64,000 nucleotides of DNA from Micromonospora rubida. GTDB taxonomy: Bacteria; Actinomycetota; Actinomycetes; Mycobacteriales; Micromonosporaceae. The notes under the pieces are model-generated. The model was not told the origin of the DNA and searched no databases. It saw only the letters and a list, made by a program, of their open reading frames with translations. Numbering within the stretch: the stretch's first letter is position 1; each line of letters begins with the position of its first letter. Of the stretch, positions 33,085 to 41,780 are shown piece after piece. Position numbers and translations under genes: made by a program. Location: positions 914,629 to 978,628 of the forward strand of contig NZ_JAAALO010000004.1 of the NCBI RefSeq assembly GCF_009908295.1, given 5' to 3'.

Positions 33085-34512
33085 TCAGTCCGACGGGGCC
33101 GGCGCGGGGGCGGGGCCGACCGGGCCGGCGAGCCGGCGGCGAAGAGAGGTGGTGGCCAGCGCGAGCGCCAGCACGACCAACAGCACGGAGACCACGATCA
33201 GGATGACCGCGCTGCGCTGCACCGAGGTGAGACCGCCGGCCGGGTCCGGGCCCGCGCCGGCCGCGGCCAGCACACCCTGGGAGCCGGCCGGGGCGGGGGT
33301 GGCGATCGGGGTGGACATGGCGGCCGCCGCCGTGATCCGGAAGCTCATCTGGAGCTGCCGGGCCTGCCCGCTGCGCGGGTCGACCCGGCCGATCACGGCG
33401 CCGGCCAGCGGCGCTTCCCGCTGGGCCTCGGCGGTCGCGCTCACCGGGAGCCGGAGGGTGACGGTGCCGCCGGCCGGCACCGTGCCGACGTCGCAGCGGG
33501 TACGGGCGGGGCTCGGCGCGGTGCAGCCGGGGGGCGGGGCCGGCACGGTCACCCCGGCGGGCAGGACCACCTCGACCCGGCCGGCGGCATCGACCTTGCC
33601 CGTGTTGCCCAGCCGGACGTCCAGCTCGCTGGCGGCCCCGCTGATGTCGAAGGCCACCCCGTCGGCGTCCAGGGAGATGCCCGGCACGGGCGGCCCCGGC
33701 GGGAAGAGCACCGCGAAGCCCTCGTTGTCCTCGGCCGAGCCGGCCACGCCGGGGGCGCTCGCGCTCACCCGGACCGCGCCGCTGAGCGGCATCTGCCGCC
33801 AGGCGGCGCCGTCGACGCGCACCTTGATCAGGGTGCTGAACCGGTCGCCGGGCGCGGTCTGCCACCCGCCGCAGTGGTGCCCGCCGCCGCCGGCCTCGGC
33901 GCACCCGGGGGTGCCGGCGTCGGTCAGGCCCGCCGGGAGGCGGTACGAGAGCCGGATCAGCTCTGCCACCTCGCCGGTGTTGGTCACGGTGACCCGCAGG
34001 GTGGTCGTCGTGTCCGCCGCGTTCCAGTACGCCTCGGTCAGCGTGACGTCCTCGGTGCTGACCCGCACGCCGAGCCAGCCCGGCGCCGGTGCGTCCGGGC
34101 CGGGAGCCGACGGGCGGGGCGGCGGGGCGGAGGTCGCCGGGGGTGGCGGCGTGGTGGCACCCGGAGCGGCGGTGGCCGGAGCCGGGTCGACGGGCCCGGC
34201 CGGAGCGGTGGCCCCGGGGTCGGTGGGCGTGGGCTCCGGAGCGTTGGTCTCCGAGGGCGGCGGCACGGTCGGCGGCGCCTCGGTGGGCGCCGGGTCGGTC
34301 GCGGCGGGCTCGACCGGAGGCGTCTCGTCGCCGGGCTCCCCGGCCGGGTCCCCGGGCGGGTCGGCCTCCAGGGCCGTCGTGTGGGCCACGGTGGGAGCGG
34401 CGATGGCCCAGCCGGGCAGCGCCGCGACACCGAACGAGAGGGACGCCGCGAGCAGCACTGCGACACGTCGGTCGGCTGCCCGCCGAACGGGGCGTACGTC
34501 CACGCGGGCCAT
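33085..34512 (-). CDS. Cell-surface protein with Pro-rich stalk, Ig-like domains and C-terminal anchor
   Basis: A 475-residue exported protein. The N-terminus has Arg-rich MARVDVRPVRRAADRR, hydrophobic VAVLLAASLSFGVAALPGWA and a likely cleavage at AIAAP. Residues 45-140 are a Pro/Ala/Thr-rich stalk. Residues 145-400 form two beta-sandwich segments of the conserved-repeat/DUF11 type (TTTLRVTVTNTGEVAELIRL; SELDVRLGNTGKVDAAG). A transmembrane helix SAVILIVVSVLLVVLALALA precedes basic SLRRR at the end. There is no LPXTG, so it is membrane-anchored. Function is unknown; presentation at the cell surface is inferred. Confidence 0.8.
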   Translation of the reverse strand: MARVDVRPVRRAADRRVAVLLAASLSFGVAALPGWAIAAPTVAHTTALEADPPGDPAGEPGDETPPVEPAATDPAPTEAPPTVPPPSETNAPEPTPTDPGATAPAGPVDPAPATAAPGATTPPPPATSAPPPRPSAPGPDAPAPGWLGVRVSTEDVTLTEAYWNAADTTTTLRVTVTNTGEVAELIRLSYRLPAGLTDAGTPGCAEAGGGGHHCGGWQTAPGDRFSTLIKVRVDGAAWRQMPLSGAVRVSASAPGVAGSAEDNEGFAVLFPPGPPVPGISLDADGVAFDISGAASELDVRLGNTGKVDAAGRVEVVLPAGVTVPAPPPGCTAPSPARTRCDVGTVPAGGTVTLRLPVSATAEAQREAPLAGAVIGRVDPRSGQARQLQMSFRITAAAAMSTPIATPAPAGSQGVLAAAGAGPDPAGGLTSVQRSAVILIVVSVLLVVLALALATTSLRRRLAGPVGPAPAPAPSD

Positions 34513-34642
34513 CTCTCTTTCGGGACCATCAGGGCGAATTCATTATTCGGCAATAGTTGCCACAGGACACCAGTCTCATCGGGAAACAGTTCCGTAACGT
34601 GTCCGGCACGGAGCCGGGCGGGGCGCGGTAGGCTGACCCACC

Positions 34643-35020
34643 GTGACCGGCTACCTGGGCTCGTACGCGACGCTCGGGCTGTTGCTGCTCGCCAGCGTCC
34701 TCTTCTTCGTCGTGGCGTTCGCCGCCAACCGGGTGCTACGCCCCGCCCGCCCGGCCGACCCGATCGGCAAGCGGGCCACCTACGAGTGCGGCCTAGACCC
34801 GGTGGGCGGCGACTGGGCGCAGATGCAGATTCGCTACTACGTCTACGCATACCTCTACGTGCTGTTCGCCGTCGAGGCGGTCTTCCTCTTCCCGTGGGCG
34901 GTGGTCTTCGACCGGCCCGGCTTCGGGCTGGTCACGGTGGCCGAGATGGGGATCTTCGTGGCCGTGCTGGCGCTAGGCATCCTCTACGCCTGGCGCCGCA
35001 ACATCCTTCGCTGGACCTGA
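34643..35020 (+). CDS. nuoA: NADH-quinone oxidoreductase subunit A (orphan)
   Basis: A 125-residue membrane subunit of complex I with three helices (about 8-30, 68-90, 98-118). It has the family signature KRATYECGLDPVGGDWAQMQ, then RYYVYAYLYVLFAVEAVFLF. GTG 34643 is the start. No nuoB or other nuo gene follows; the next gene is unrelated and oppositely oriented. It is therefore a detached second nuoA or a displaced single copy, and its partners lie outside the window. Confidence 0.92.
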   Translation: MTGYLGSYATLGLLLLASVLFFVVAFAANRVLRPARPADPIGKRATYECGLDPVGGDWAQMQIRYYVYAYLYVLFAVEAVFLFPWAVVFDRPGFGLVTVAEMGIFVAVLALGILYAWRRNILRWT

Positions 35021-35123
35021 GCCCACCAAAAATCGGCGGCGACGGTCGGGGTCGTTGCTCTTGGCGGCGGGTTCCGGGGCTGACGCCAGTAGCCGTGCGG
35101 TGACGTTGACATGGGGATTGCGG

Positions 35124-35564
35124 TTAAAGCTGCTTCGTGTGCCCGGGTAGCTCCGCGTCAGCGATGCCGGCGAGGATGTCCCCCAGCGAGAGCGGCTGGT
35201 CCACCAGGCACGCGCCATTGGACAACAGCAGCGCCGGCACCTTCGTGGTGAGCTCGGCCTCGCTCAGCACCCCGGCCAGGGCGCACAGCGCCTCCCCCTG
35301 CGCGCGGATGCGTTCCCGCAAGCCCGTCTCGCCGCCTGCGAGCGCGATGACGCGTTCCAGCGTCCACGGGTCCTGGGACGGGCGGTTGTCGTACGTCGAG
35401 ATCGTCCCCGACGCGACCGCAACGACGGTGCTGATGGTGGCCGCGCTGACGAGGGAGACGTGGGCCAGGATCTGCTCGGTGTTCCACTCGCCGGGCGGCG
35501 GTACGGCTCGGGGATTGGCGGCCAGCAGCGCGTCGTAGGCCTGCCGGAGCGGGTCGGTGTTCAT
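35124..35564 (-). CDS. DinB-like small protein
   Basis: A 146-residue helical protein (LRQAYDALLAANPRAVPPPG, EWNTEQILAHVSLVSA with a His in the usual DinB metal position, later LRERIRAQGEALCALAG). The first half fits a DinB/mycothiol-maleyl-isomerase-like bundle, but the later metal His residues are not evident. It is translated with the preceding ArsR-SRPBCC fusion through an ATGA overlap. It may act on a small molecule sensed by that fusion. The family call is tentative. Confidence 0.6.
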   Translation of the reverse strand: MNTDPLRQAYDALLAANPRAVPPPGEWNTEQILAHVSLVSAATISTVVAVASGTISTYDNRPSQDPWTLERVIALAGGETGLRERIRAQGEALCALAGVLSEAELTTKVPALLLSNGACLVDQPLSLGDILAGIADAELPGHTKQL

Positions 35565-36358
35565 CGGGTCGGGTTCCTTTCAGGCGTGCGCGCGGTCATC
35601 TCCCACGGCTGCTGCGGAAGCGTGTCGCCGGTCTCCAGGAGGGACTTCAGGTTCGACAGGACGGCAGGCCAGCCGCTCGAGATGCCGTTGAACATGTCGA
35701 GGTTGGCGAGGTTTTCGTGCGTCACCGTGAGGCGCACGATGTCCTGGTGCGGTTCGACGAGGAACGTGACGACCGACGGCTCCCGATTCTCGAACGGGGT
35801 GTCCTCGAAGGTGATGACCAGGCGGCTCGGCGGCTCGGCGGTGAGCACCTTACCCACGGCGTCGGCGACGCCCGATCCGTCGGTGCGCTGGTGCTCCCAC
35901 GTTGAGCCGGGCTGCCAGTCGGAGAGGTTGGCGTGGCCCCAGTACCGCGCCGTCAGGTCGGCGTCGGTGAGCGCCCGCCATGCCTGCTCAGCGGTGGCGC
36001 GGATGTAGGTGACGTATACGTACGTCGGTACGGACGTCATGGCGTGCTCCTCTGCTTGGTGTTTGATGGCGCTGAGTGCACGCAGTCGGGGCTTGTCGAA
36101 CCCGGAGATCCAGCGTTCTTCGATCTCGTGGATCGGTGCAGGGTTCAGGTAGTGCAGGCGCTCCCGCCCCCGTCGCACGACGGTGACGAGATTGGCCCGC
36201 ACGAGGATGTCGAGGTGCTGGGTGGCCGACTGACGGGCCATAACCAGGTGCTCGCAGAGTTCGCGCAGCGTCTGGCCGTTGCGTTCGCGGAGGCGGTCGA
36301 GCAGGAGTCGCCTCGTCGGGTCGGCCAGCGCCTTGAAGACCAGCTCCGTCTCACTCAC
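35561..36358 (-). CDS. ArsR-family regulator fused to an SRPBCC (AHSA1-like) domain
   Basis: A 265-residue fusion. Residues 1-85 are an ArsR winged helix (FKALADPTRRLLLDRLRERN, then LRELCEHLVMARQSATQHLD, LVTVVRRGRERLHYLN). Residues 110-250 are an SRPBCC/activator-of-Hsp90-like domain (VYVTYIRATAEQAWRALTDA, RYWGH, WQPGSTWEH, FNGISSGWPAVLSNLKSLLE). ArsR and SRPBCC genes are often adjacent, and here they form one protein, so ligand binding by the C-terminal domain may control DNA binding. GTG 36358 is the start. It is coupled to the DinB-like gene. No metal-binding Cys motif is seen. Confidence 0.9.
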   Translation of the reverse strand: MSETELVFKALADPTRRLLLDRLRERNGQTLRELCEHLVMARQSATQHLDILVRANLVTVVRRGRERLHYLNPAPIHEIEERWISGFDKPRLRALSAIKHQAEEHAMTSVPTYVYVTYIRATAEQAWRALTDADLTARYWGHANLSDWQPGSTWEHQRTDGSGVADAVGKVLTAEPPSRLVITFEDTPFENREPSVVTFLVEPHQDIVRLTVTHENLANLDMFNGISSGWPAVLSNLKSLLETGDTLPQQPWEMTARTPERNPTR

Positions 36359-36572
36359 GCCTCATTATGCAGGCATTCACCTGCCTAATGCAAACTTGAA
36401 CCCGGGTCGCCGTACAGCCTCGGCGCGCACTCATTTGCCGCGATCCGAGCGCGACCTGCCTTATCGGTAACAGAACGTAAAGGCGCCAGGGCGCCGCACC
36501 AGGTCTTGATCCGTCCTGGCTGACGTGGATTCTGCCGGCCTTCCTGGACCTGAGCCCGGGCCCGGCGGGCGC

Positions 36573-37442
36573 TCAGGCCAGGCCGCGTCGGGTGGCCGCC
36601 GGCGGGCGGTCGCCCCGGATCGACGCCACCATGTCCAGCACCCGGCGGGTGGGCAGCACCTGGTGGGCGCGAAACACCCGGGCGCCCAGCCAGGCCGACA
36701 CCGCGGTCGCCGCGAGGGTGCCCTCCAGCCGCTCGGCGACCGGCAGGTCCAGCGTCTCGCCGATGAAGTCCTTGTTGGACAGCGCCACGAGGAGCGGCCA
36801 GCCCGTGCCGGACAGCTCGGCGAGCCGGCGGGTGATTTCCAACGAGTGCCGGGTGTTCTTGCCGAAGTCGTGTGCCGGGTCGATGAGGACGCCGTCGGGG
36901 CGTACCCCCAGGGCGACCGCGCGCTCGGCGAGGCCGGTCACCGTCGCGACCACGTCGGCCACCACGTCGTCGAAGGCGGCCCGGTGCGGGCGGGTGCGCG
37001 GCGCGAGCCCGCCGGCGTGCGAGCAGACCAGCCCGGCGCCGGTCTCGGCGGCGACCCGGGCGAGTGCCGGGTCCGCGCCGGACCAGGTGTCGTTGAGCAG
37101 GTCGGCGCCGGCCGCGACCGCCTCCACCGCCACCTCGGCCCGCCAGGTGTCGATGGAGATCACCACGTCCGGGAAGGCGGCCCGGACGGCGGCGATCGTG
37201 TCCACCGTGCGGCGGATCTCCTCGGCCACGTCCACCTCGTCGCCGGGGCCGGCCTTCACCCCGCCGATGTCGATGATCTCCGCCCCGTCGGTGACCGCCC
37301 GCTCCACGGCGCGCAGCGCGCTGTCCTGGGCGAAGGTGGCACCCCGGTCGAAGAACGAGTCCGGGGTGCGGTTGACGATGGCCATCACCGCCAGCTCGCC
37401 CGGCGCGAACGTGCGACTTCCGAGCCGAAACGCCCCGGTCAT
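36573..37442 (-). CDS. folP2: Dihydropteroate synthase homologue, FolP2-type
   Basis: A 289-residue TIM-barrel protein with DHPS motifs: MAIVNRTPDSFFDRG (pterin loop, about 20), AEIIDIGGVKAGPG (about 55), VISIDTWRAEVA (about 94), LLNDTWSG, IDPAHDFGKN (about 190) and a late RAHQV. The usual DxGGxS(T)RPG appears as DIGGVKAGPG, lacking the Ser/Thr-Arg-Pro of true folate enzymes. Mycobacterial FolP2 with similar changes lacks DHPS activity. The neighbourhood folP2-Rv1209-like-tagA is conserved with Mycobacterium, supporting FolP2. gpgS, which follows folP2 in mycobacteria, is absent here. Confidence 0.9.
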   Translation of the reverse strand: MTGAFRLGSRTFAPGELAVMAIVNRTPDSFFDRGATFAQDSALRAVERAVTDGAEIIDIGGVKAGPGDEVDVAEEIRRTVDTIAAVRAAFPDVVISIDTWRAEVAVEAVAAGADLLNDTWSGADPALARVAAETGAGLVCSHAGGLAPRTRPHRAAFDDVVADVVATVTGLAERAVALGVRPDGVLIDPAHDFGKNTRHSLEITRRLAELSGTGWPLLVALSNKDFIGETLDLPVAERLEGTLAATAVSAWLGARVFRAHQVLPTRRVLDMVASIRGDRPPAATRRGLA

Positions 37443-37609
37443 GCTCGCCTCCCGATCTCGCCACGGCCGCGCGACCCGGCCCGCTCTGCGACGCTAGCCG
37501 GTCGGCCGGCGTCCGGTCCGCCCGGCACGGCCCACAGATCCGCACCGATCTGTGGGAGGACTGCCCGGCGGGGTCGCTCCCGGCCCGTCGGCGTGCCACG
37601 ATCTCCTAC

Positions 37610-38272
37610 ATGGGTCAGGTGCTGCTCCTGCTGGTCGTCGCGCTCACCGTCGCGGCGGTGGTCTTCGGGGTGACGGTGCTGGTCACCGGCCGCGATCCCG
37701 GCCTGGTGCCGGTCGAGCCGGACGGGCGGGCGGTCCCGCTGCCCGCCAGCCGGCCGCTGCGCGAGTCCGACGTGGGCGACGTCCGTTTCGACACGGCGAC
37801 GCGGGGGTACCGGATGGCCCAGGTCGATCAGGCGCTGCGCCGGACGGCCTACGACATCGGGTACAAGTCCGAGCTGATCGGCGTGCTGGAGGCGGAGGTC
37901 ACCGCGTTGCGTGAGGGACGGGCCGCGGACGCCGACGAGCTGCGCCGCACCCGCGAGCAGGCGGCGGCCGCCGCCGAGACGGCCGACACCACCCCCGCCG
38001 GCGACCTGGTGGAGGCCGTGCCGGCCGCCGCCGACGGGCGGACCCCGGTGTCCGGCGACGCCGACGAGCCGGCAACCGCGGGTGTTGACGCCGACGAGCC
38101 GGCAACGGTGTCCGTCGACGAGCCGGCAACGGTGGGCCCGGTCGACGAGCCGGCAACGGTGCCCGCGCGGGCCGCCGCCGACGACGCCCCGAAGCAGGCC
38201 CCGGCCGGGGCCGGCGAGTCGGCGGACCCGGCAGGTGGGCGGGGGCCGACGGTCTGGTCGGAGCCGGCGTGA
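37610..38272 (+). CDS. DivIVA-like/Rv1209-type membrane protein
   Basis: A 220-residue protein. A single N-terminal helix (VLLLLVVALTVAAVVFGVTV) is followed by DVGDVRFDTATRGYRMAQVD and QALRRTAYDIGYKSELIGVL, the DivIVA-domain motif around residues 60-95. A disordered Ala/Glu/Pro tail follows. The tail contains four DEPAT repeats encoded by a DNA tandem repeat. It matches Rv1209 of Mycobacterium by position and structure. Possibly linked to cell-envelope or polar growth (inference). Its stop overlaps the next GTG as GTGA. Confidence 0.8.
   Translation: MGQVLLLLVVALTVAAVVFGVTVLVTGRDPGLVPVEPDGRAVPLPASRPLRESDVGDVRFDTATRGYRMAQVDQALRRTAYDIGYKSELIGVLEAEVTALREGRAADADELRRTREQAAAAAETADTTPAGDLVEAVPAAADGRTPVSGDADEPATAGVDADEPATVSVDEPATVGPVDEPATVPARAAADDAPKQAPAGAGESADPAGGRGPTVWSEPA
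38063..38157 (+). repeat. Coding repeat GACGAGCCGGCAAC, four copies
   Basis: Identical 14-bp blocks start at 38063, 38093, 38117 and 38144, with variable spacers that keep frame. They encode DEPAT in the disordered tail of the Rv1209-like protein. The copy number is likely variable between strains. Confidence 0.8.
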
Positions 38273-38766
38273 CCGGCGGGGCCGACGGCGAGGGCCTGGG
38301 CGAGGTGGCCCAGCCCGGCGCGGGGGAGGTCACCGCGACGGTCATCGTCAACGCCCCGGCCGAGCGGGTGTTCGCCGCCCTCGTCGCGTGGGAGCGGCAG
38401 TCCGACTGGATCCCGTTCACCAAGGTCAAGGTGGTCGAGGGCGACGGTGGCGAGGGCAGCCTCGTGGAGGCGGTCACCGCGCTGGGGCCGGCGGTCCTGC
38501 GGGACGAGATGCGGGTGGTGCGGGTCGACGCGCCCTACGAGGTCGGCGTGGTGCACTGCGGCCGGCTGCTGCGCGGTCCCGGGGTGCTGCGCTGCACCCA
38601 GATCGAGGGCGGCCGGACGCAGGTGGTCTGGCACGAGTGGTTCCACCTCCCAGGCGGCACCGCCGGCCGGGTGGCCTGGCCGGTGCTCTGGCCCGGCTCC
38701 AAGGTCAGCCTCACCCAGGCGTTGAAGAGGTTCGGCCGGCTGGTCGAGCAGGGCCGCCTGCCCTGA
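38269..38766 (+). CDS. SRPBCC-family polyketide cyclase/dehydrase-like protein
   Basis: A 165-residue protein, starting at GTG 38269 overlapping the preceding stop. It has the START/SRPBCC pattern TATVIVNAPAERVFAALVAW, ERQSDWIPF, then TQVVWHEWFHLPGG and a C-terminal helix KVSLTQALKRFGRLVEQG. It forms a hydrophobic-ligand pocket. It lies between the Rv1209-like gene and tag, a placement seen in actinomycetes. The ligand is unknown. Confidence 0.85.
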   Translation: MTGGADGEGLGEVAQPGAGEVTATVIVNAPAERVFAALVAWERQSDWIPFTKVKVVEGDGGEGSLVEAVTALGPAVLRDEMRVVRVDAPYEVGVVHCGRLLRGPGVLRCTQIEGGRTQVVWHEWFHLPGGTAGRVAWPVLWPGSKVSLTQALKRFGRLVEQGRLP

Positions 38767-38880
38767 CGGCCGGCCCGGGCGCCCGCCAGGTCGGTGACAA
38801 CGCGGTTTCCCGGTGCTCGGACACCCCCGTTGCGGCGGCGCGGCGGCAGGCTGTCGGCTTACCGGTCTAGCGTGTACGCC

Positions 38881-39462
38881 GTGACTGACCTGGTGATCGG
38901 CGCGGACGGCCTGCCCCGTTGCGCGTGGGGGGCAAGCACCCCGGACTACGCCGCCTACCACGACGGGGAGTGGGGCCGGCCGCTGCGCGGCGACGACGCG
39001 CTCTACGAGCGGATGACCCTGGAGGCTTTCCAGTCGGGGCTGTCCTGGCTCACCATCCTCCGCAAGCGCCCCGCCTTCCGGCTGGCCTTCGACGAGTTCC
39101 GCATCGAGGCGGTGGCGGGCTACGGGGAGGCTGACGTGACCCGGCTGCTGGCAGACGCCGGCATCGTCCGGAACCGGGCCAAGATCGAGGCGGCGATCGC
39201 CAACGCCCGGGCCGCCCTGGACCTGCCCGACGGGCTCTCCGCCCTGCTCTGGTCGCTCGCGCCGCCGCCCCGGGCCGCCCGGCTGGAGACGTTCACCGAG
39301 GTGCCGGCGCTGACCCCGGAATCCACCGCGATGGCCAAGGCGCTCAAGAAGCGCGGGTTCCGGTTCGTCGGCCCCACCACGTCCTACGCGTTGATGCAGG
39401 CCACCGGGATGGTGGACGACCACCTGGCCGGCTGCCACGTCAGCGGGTCGGGGCCGGCGTGA
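38881..39462 (+). CDS. tag: DNA-3-methyladenine glycosylase I
   Basis: A 193-residue DNA repair enzyme that removes 3-methyladenine. It has the N-terminal RCAWG with zinc Cys, YHDGEWGRPLRGDDALYERM, the substrate-pocket EAFQSGLSWLTILRKRPAFR, FRFVGPTTSYALMQATGMVD, then HLAGCHV with the zinc His and Cys. GTG 38881 is chosen, with GTG 38872 as an alternative. A TAGCGT box just upstream suggests a leaderless message. It corresponds to tagA (Rv1210). Confidence 0.94.
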   Translation: MTDLVIGADGLPRCAWGASTPDYAAYHDGEWGRPLRGDDALYERMTLEAFQSGLSWLTILRKRPAFRLAFDEFRIEAVAGYGEADVTRLLADAGIVRNRAKIEAAIANARAALDLPDGLSALLWSLAPPPRAARLETFTEVPALTPESTAMAKALKKRGFRFVGPTTSYALMQATGMVDDHLAGCHVSGSGPA

Positions 39463-39475
39463 TGGGATTGTCCCC

Positions 39476-40150
39476 ATGACCGACACCGATCGCCGCGTGA
39501 GCGGCACGATCCATGTCCGGGGTGCGGGCGGGCCGGATGACGGCGCCTGGGCTGTGCTCCTCCCACCGGGCCGGTACGACGCCGAGCGGCTCGTCCACCA
39601 CGACACGCTGGAGCTGACCGGGCTCGACGCCGCCGGTGCGGCCTACCCGACGGGTGTGGCCGCCGCCGAGCCGGCCGCGCCCCGTCCCGGCGATCCGGTG
39701 GCGGTGTTGATCGAGGGGCCGCTGCGGCTGGTGGCGCTGGGCCGGGTCGCCCGGCCCACGGCCGAGCGCCGGGAGGACCCGGACGACCCCCAGTCCGATC
39801 CCGCCTCCGGCTCGCTCGTGGTCGCGTACACCCGAAGGGCCTTCGACGAGCCGGTGGAGGCCGAGGGGCTGACCCTCGACGGGCCGGTCACCGTGCTGCC
39901 CGCCGGTGTCTACCGGGAGCTGGCCGAGCGGCTCGGGCCACCGCTGGCGCGTCGTCCGTGGCTGGTCAGCCTCGACCTCCCGATCGAGGCGGAGACCCCG
40001 GCCGAGGCGGTCCGGGTGTTCTGGTCGTACGTGCGCGACCTGGGCCCGCAGGAGCTGCCCGCGTTCGTCTCGCCGTCCGGGGACGAGCTGGCCATGCAGG
40101 CGTTCGTGCTCGGCGCCGAGGCCAACCAGGACCCGGAGGAGGACGACTAG
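39476..40150 (+). CDS. Hypothetical acidic cytoplasmic protein
   Basis: A 224-residue acidic protein from ATG 39476, 13 bp after tag. It is rich in Asp/Glu/Pro/Ala, without signal or membrane segment. Strand-like stretches (GTIHVRG, AWAVLLPPGRYD, LRLVALGRVARP) alternate with loops, and the C-terminus ends ANQDPEEDD. The central sequence DPDDPQSDPASG is probably disordered. No recognised family. It is likely co-transcribed with tag. Confidence 0.65.
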   Translation: MTDTDRRVSGTIHVRGAGGPDDGAWAVLLPPGRYDAERLVHHDTLELTGLDAAGAAYPTGVAAAEPAAPRPGDPVAVLIEGPLRLVALGRVARPTAERREDPDDPQSDPASGSLVVAYTRRAFDEPVEAEGLTLDGPVTVLPAGVYRELAERLGPPLARRPWLVSLDLPIEAETPAEAVRVFWSYVRDLGPQELPAFVSPSGDELAMQAFVLGAEANQDPEEDD

Positions 40151-40218
40151 CCCGGTGCCCGCCGGGTAACGAGGGCTCGTGACGGGCCGGCACCGACGCC
40201 CGGCCCCGGGGAGGTGCG

Positions 40219-40971
40219 ATGCGGTTCCAGGACAAGGTCGCGTTCATCACCGGTGGCGCCTCCGGGCTCGGTGCGGCCGCCGCCCGGCGGTTCGCCGCCG
40301 AGGGGGCCAGGGTGGTGATCGCCGACATCAACGCCGACGGCGGGCAGCGGGCGGCCGGTGAGCTGCCGGACGCCCTCGCGGTCACCGTCGACACCGGCGA
40401 GGCGGCCTCGGTCGAGCAGGCCTTCGCGGACGCCGTGCAGCGGTACGGCCGGATCGACGTGATCTTCAACAACGCCGGCATCGACGGCAGTCAGCAGCCG
40501 CTGCACGAGATGGACGTGGAGAACTGGGATCGGGTCAGCCGGATCAACGGCGACGGCGTGTTCCACGTCCTCAAGTACGGCATCGAGGCGATGCTGCGCG
40601 GCGACGGAGGCGCGATCATCAACACCTCCTCGACCACGGGGTTGGCCGCCCAGGAGAACATCTCCCCGTACACCTTCACCAAGGCCGGCATCGTCGGCCT
40701 GACCCGCTCGGCCGCCGTCGAATACGCGGCGCGCGGCATCCGGATCAACGCGGTCGCCCCGACGGTGGTGATGACCCCGCTGGTGGAGCACTTCATCGCC
40801 AACGCGCCGGACCCGGCGCAGATGCGCCGGCAGATGGAGTCGTTCAACCCGAAGCCGGGCATCCCCACCCCGGACGACGTGGCCGGGGTGGTGCTCTTCC
40901 TCGCCTCCGACGACGCCGCCTGGATCACCGGCCACACCGTCCCGATCGACGGCGGCTACGTGGCCCGCTGA
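40219..40971 (+). CDS. Short-chain dehydrogenase/reductase (classical, Fabg-like)
   Basis: A 250-residue classical SDR from ATG 40219. It has the cofactor motif TGGASGLGAAAARRF (TGxxxGxG), VIADINAD indicating NAD preference, NNAGIDG, catalytic Ser in NTSSTTG (about 135), and YTFTKAGIVG (YxxxK, about 152). The C-terminus VPIDGGYVAR is typical. The substrate is unknown. Nearby enoyl-CoA hydratase and PaaX genes suggest a link to fatty-acid or aromatic-acid catabolism, but it is on the opposite strand. Confidence 0.93.
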   Translation: MRFQDKVAFITGGASGLGAAAARRFAAEGARVVIADINADGGQRAAGELPDALAVTVDTGEAASVEQAFADAVQRYGRIDVIFNNAGIDGSQQPLHEMDVENWDRVSRINGDGVFHVLKYGIEAMLRGDGGAIINTSSTTGLAAQENISPYTFTKAGIVGLTRSAAVEYAARGIRINAVAPTVVMTPLVEHFIANAPDPAQMRRQMESFNPKPGIPTPDDVAGVVLFLASDDAAWITGHTVPIDGGYVAR

Positions 40972-40985
40972 CCGCCGGATCGCGT

Positions 40986-41777
40986 TCAGCGTCCCTCGAA
41001 GACCGGTTTCTGCTTGTTCACGAAGGCCGTGGTGGCGGCCCGGTGGTCGGCGGTGGCGCCGCAGATCGACTGGGCCTGCGCCTCGGCCGACAGGGCATCG
41101 GCGAGGGTGCCGGCGTCGGCGACGGAGAGCTGGCGCTTGATCGCCCCGTACGCGACGGTCGGGCCGGCGGCGAGCCGGGCGGCCAGCTCCTGCGCGGCGG
41201 GCAGCACCTGCTCGTCGTCGTCGACCAGCCGGGTCAGCAGGCCCAGCCGGTGCGCCTCCTCGGCGGACACCGGCTCGGCGAGCATCAGCAGCTCGACGGC
41301 CCTGGCGTGGCCGACTAGCCGGGGCAGCGTCCAGGAGGCGCCGGTGTCGGCGGCGAGCCCCACCCCGGCGAAGGCCATCAGGAAGCGGGTCTTCGGCCCG
41401 CCGATGCGGAAGTCGGCCAGGAGGGCCAGCGACGCGCCGGCCCCGGCGGCCATTCCCCGGACCGCGGCGACCACCGGCTTGGGCAGGCTGGCCAGCCGGG
41501 CCGCGATCGGGTTGTAGTGGGCCCGGACGGTGGCCAGCGGGTCCGCCCCCGCCGATTCGAGGGTCTGCACGTGCTCGCGCAGGTCCTGGCCGGCGCTGAA
41601 CGAGCCGCCCGACCCGGCCAGCACCACGGCCCGGCAGCTGCGGTCGGACTCCAGCCCGGCCAGGGCGTCCCGCAGCGCCTCCTTGAGCGCCACGTCGAGC
41701 GCGTTCATCGCCGCCGGGCGGTTCAGCGTCAGGGTGACGACGGAGTCGGTGCGGTCGACGAGCAGCGGCTCGGTCAC
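40986..41777 (-). CDS. Enoyl-CoA hydratase/isomerase (PaaG-like crotonase)
   Basis: A 263-residue crotonase. VTLTLNRPAAMNALDVAL lies at the N-terminus, the first oxyanion motif GSGGSFSAGQDLREH at about 55-68, and the second, AAVRGMAAGAGASLALLADF, at about 104. DTGASWTLPRL at about 142 carries the Asp typical of PaaG-type 1,2-epoxyphenylacetyl-CoA isomerase. Located 3 bp after paaX on the same strand, so probably controlled by PaaX. No other paa genes are present. Confidence 0.9.
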   Translation of the reverse strand: MTEPLLVDRTDSVVTLTLNRPAAMNALDVALKEALRDALAGLESDRSCRAVVLAGSGGSFSAGQDLREHVQTLESAGADPLATVRAHYNPIAARLASLPKPVVAAVRGMAAGAGASLALLADFRIGGPKTRFLMAFAGVGLAADTGASWTLPRLVGHARAVELLMLAEPVSAEEAHRLGLLTRLVDDDEQVLPAAQELAARLAAGPTVAYGAIKRQLSVADAGTLADALSAEAQAQSICGATADHRAATTAFVNKQKPVFEGR

Positions 41778-41780
41778 GTT

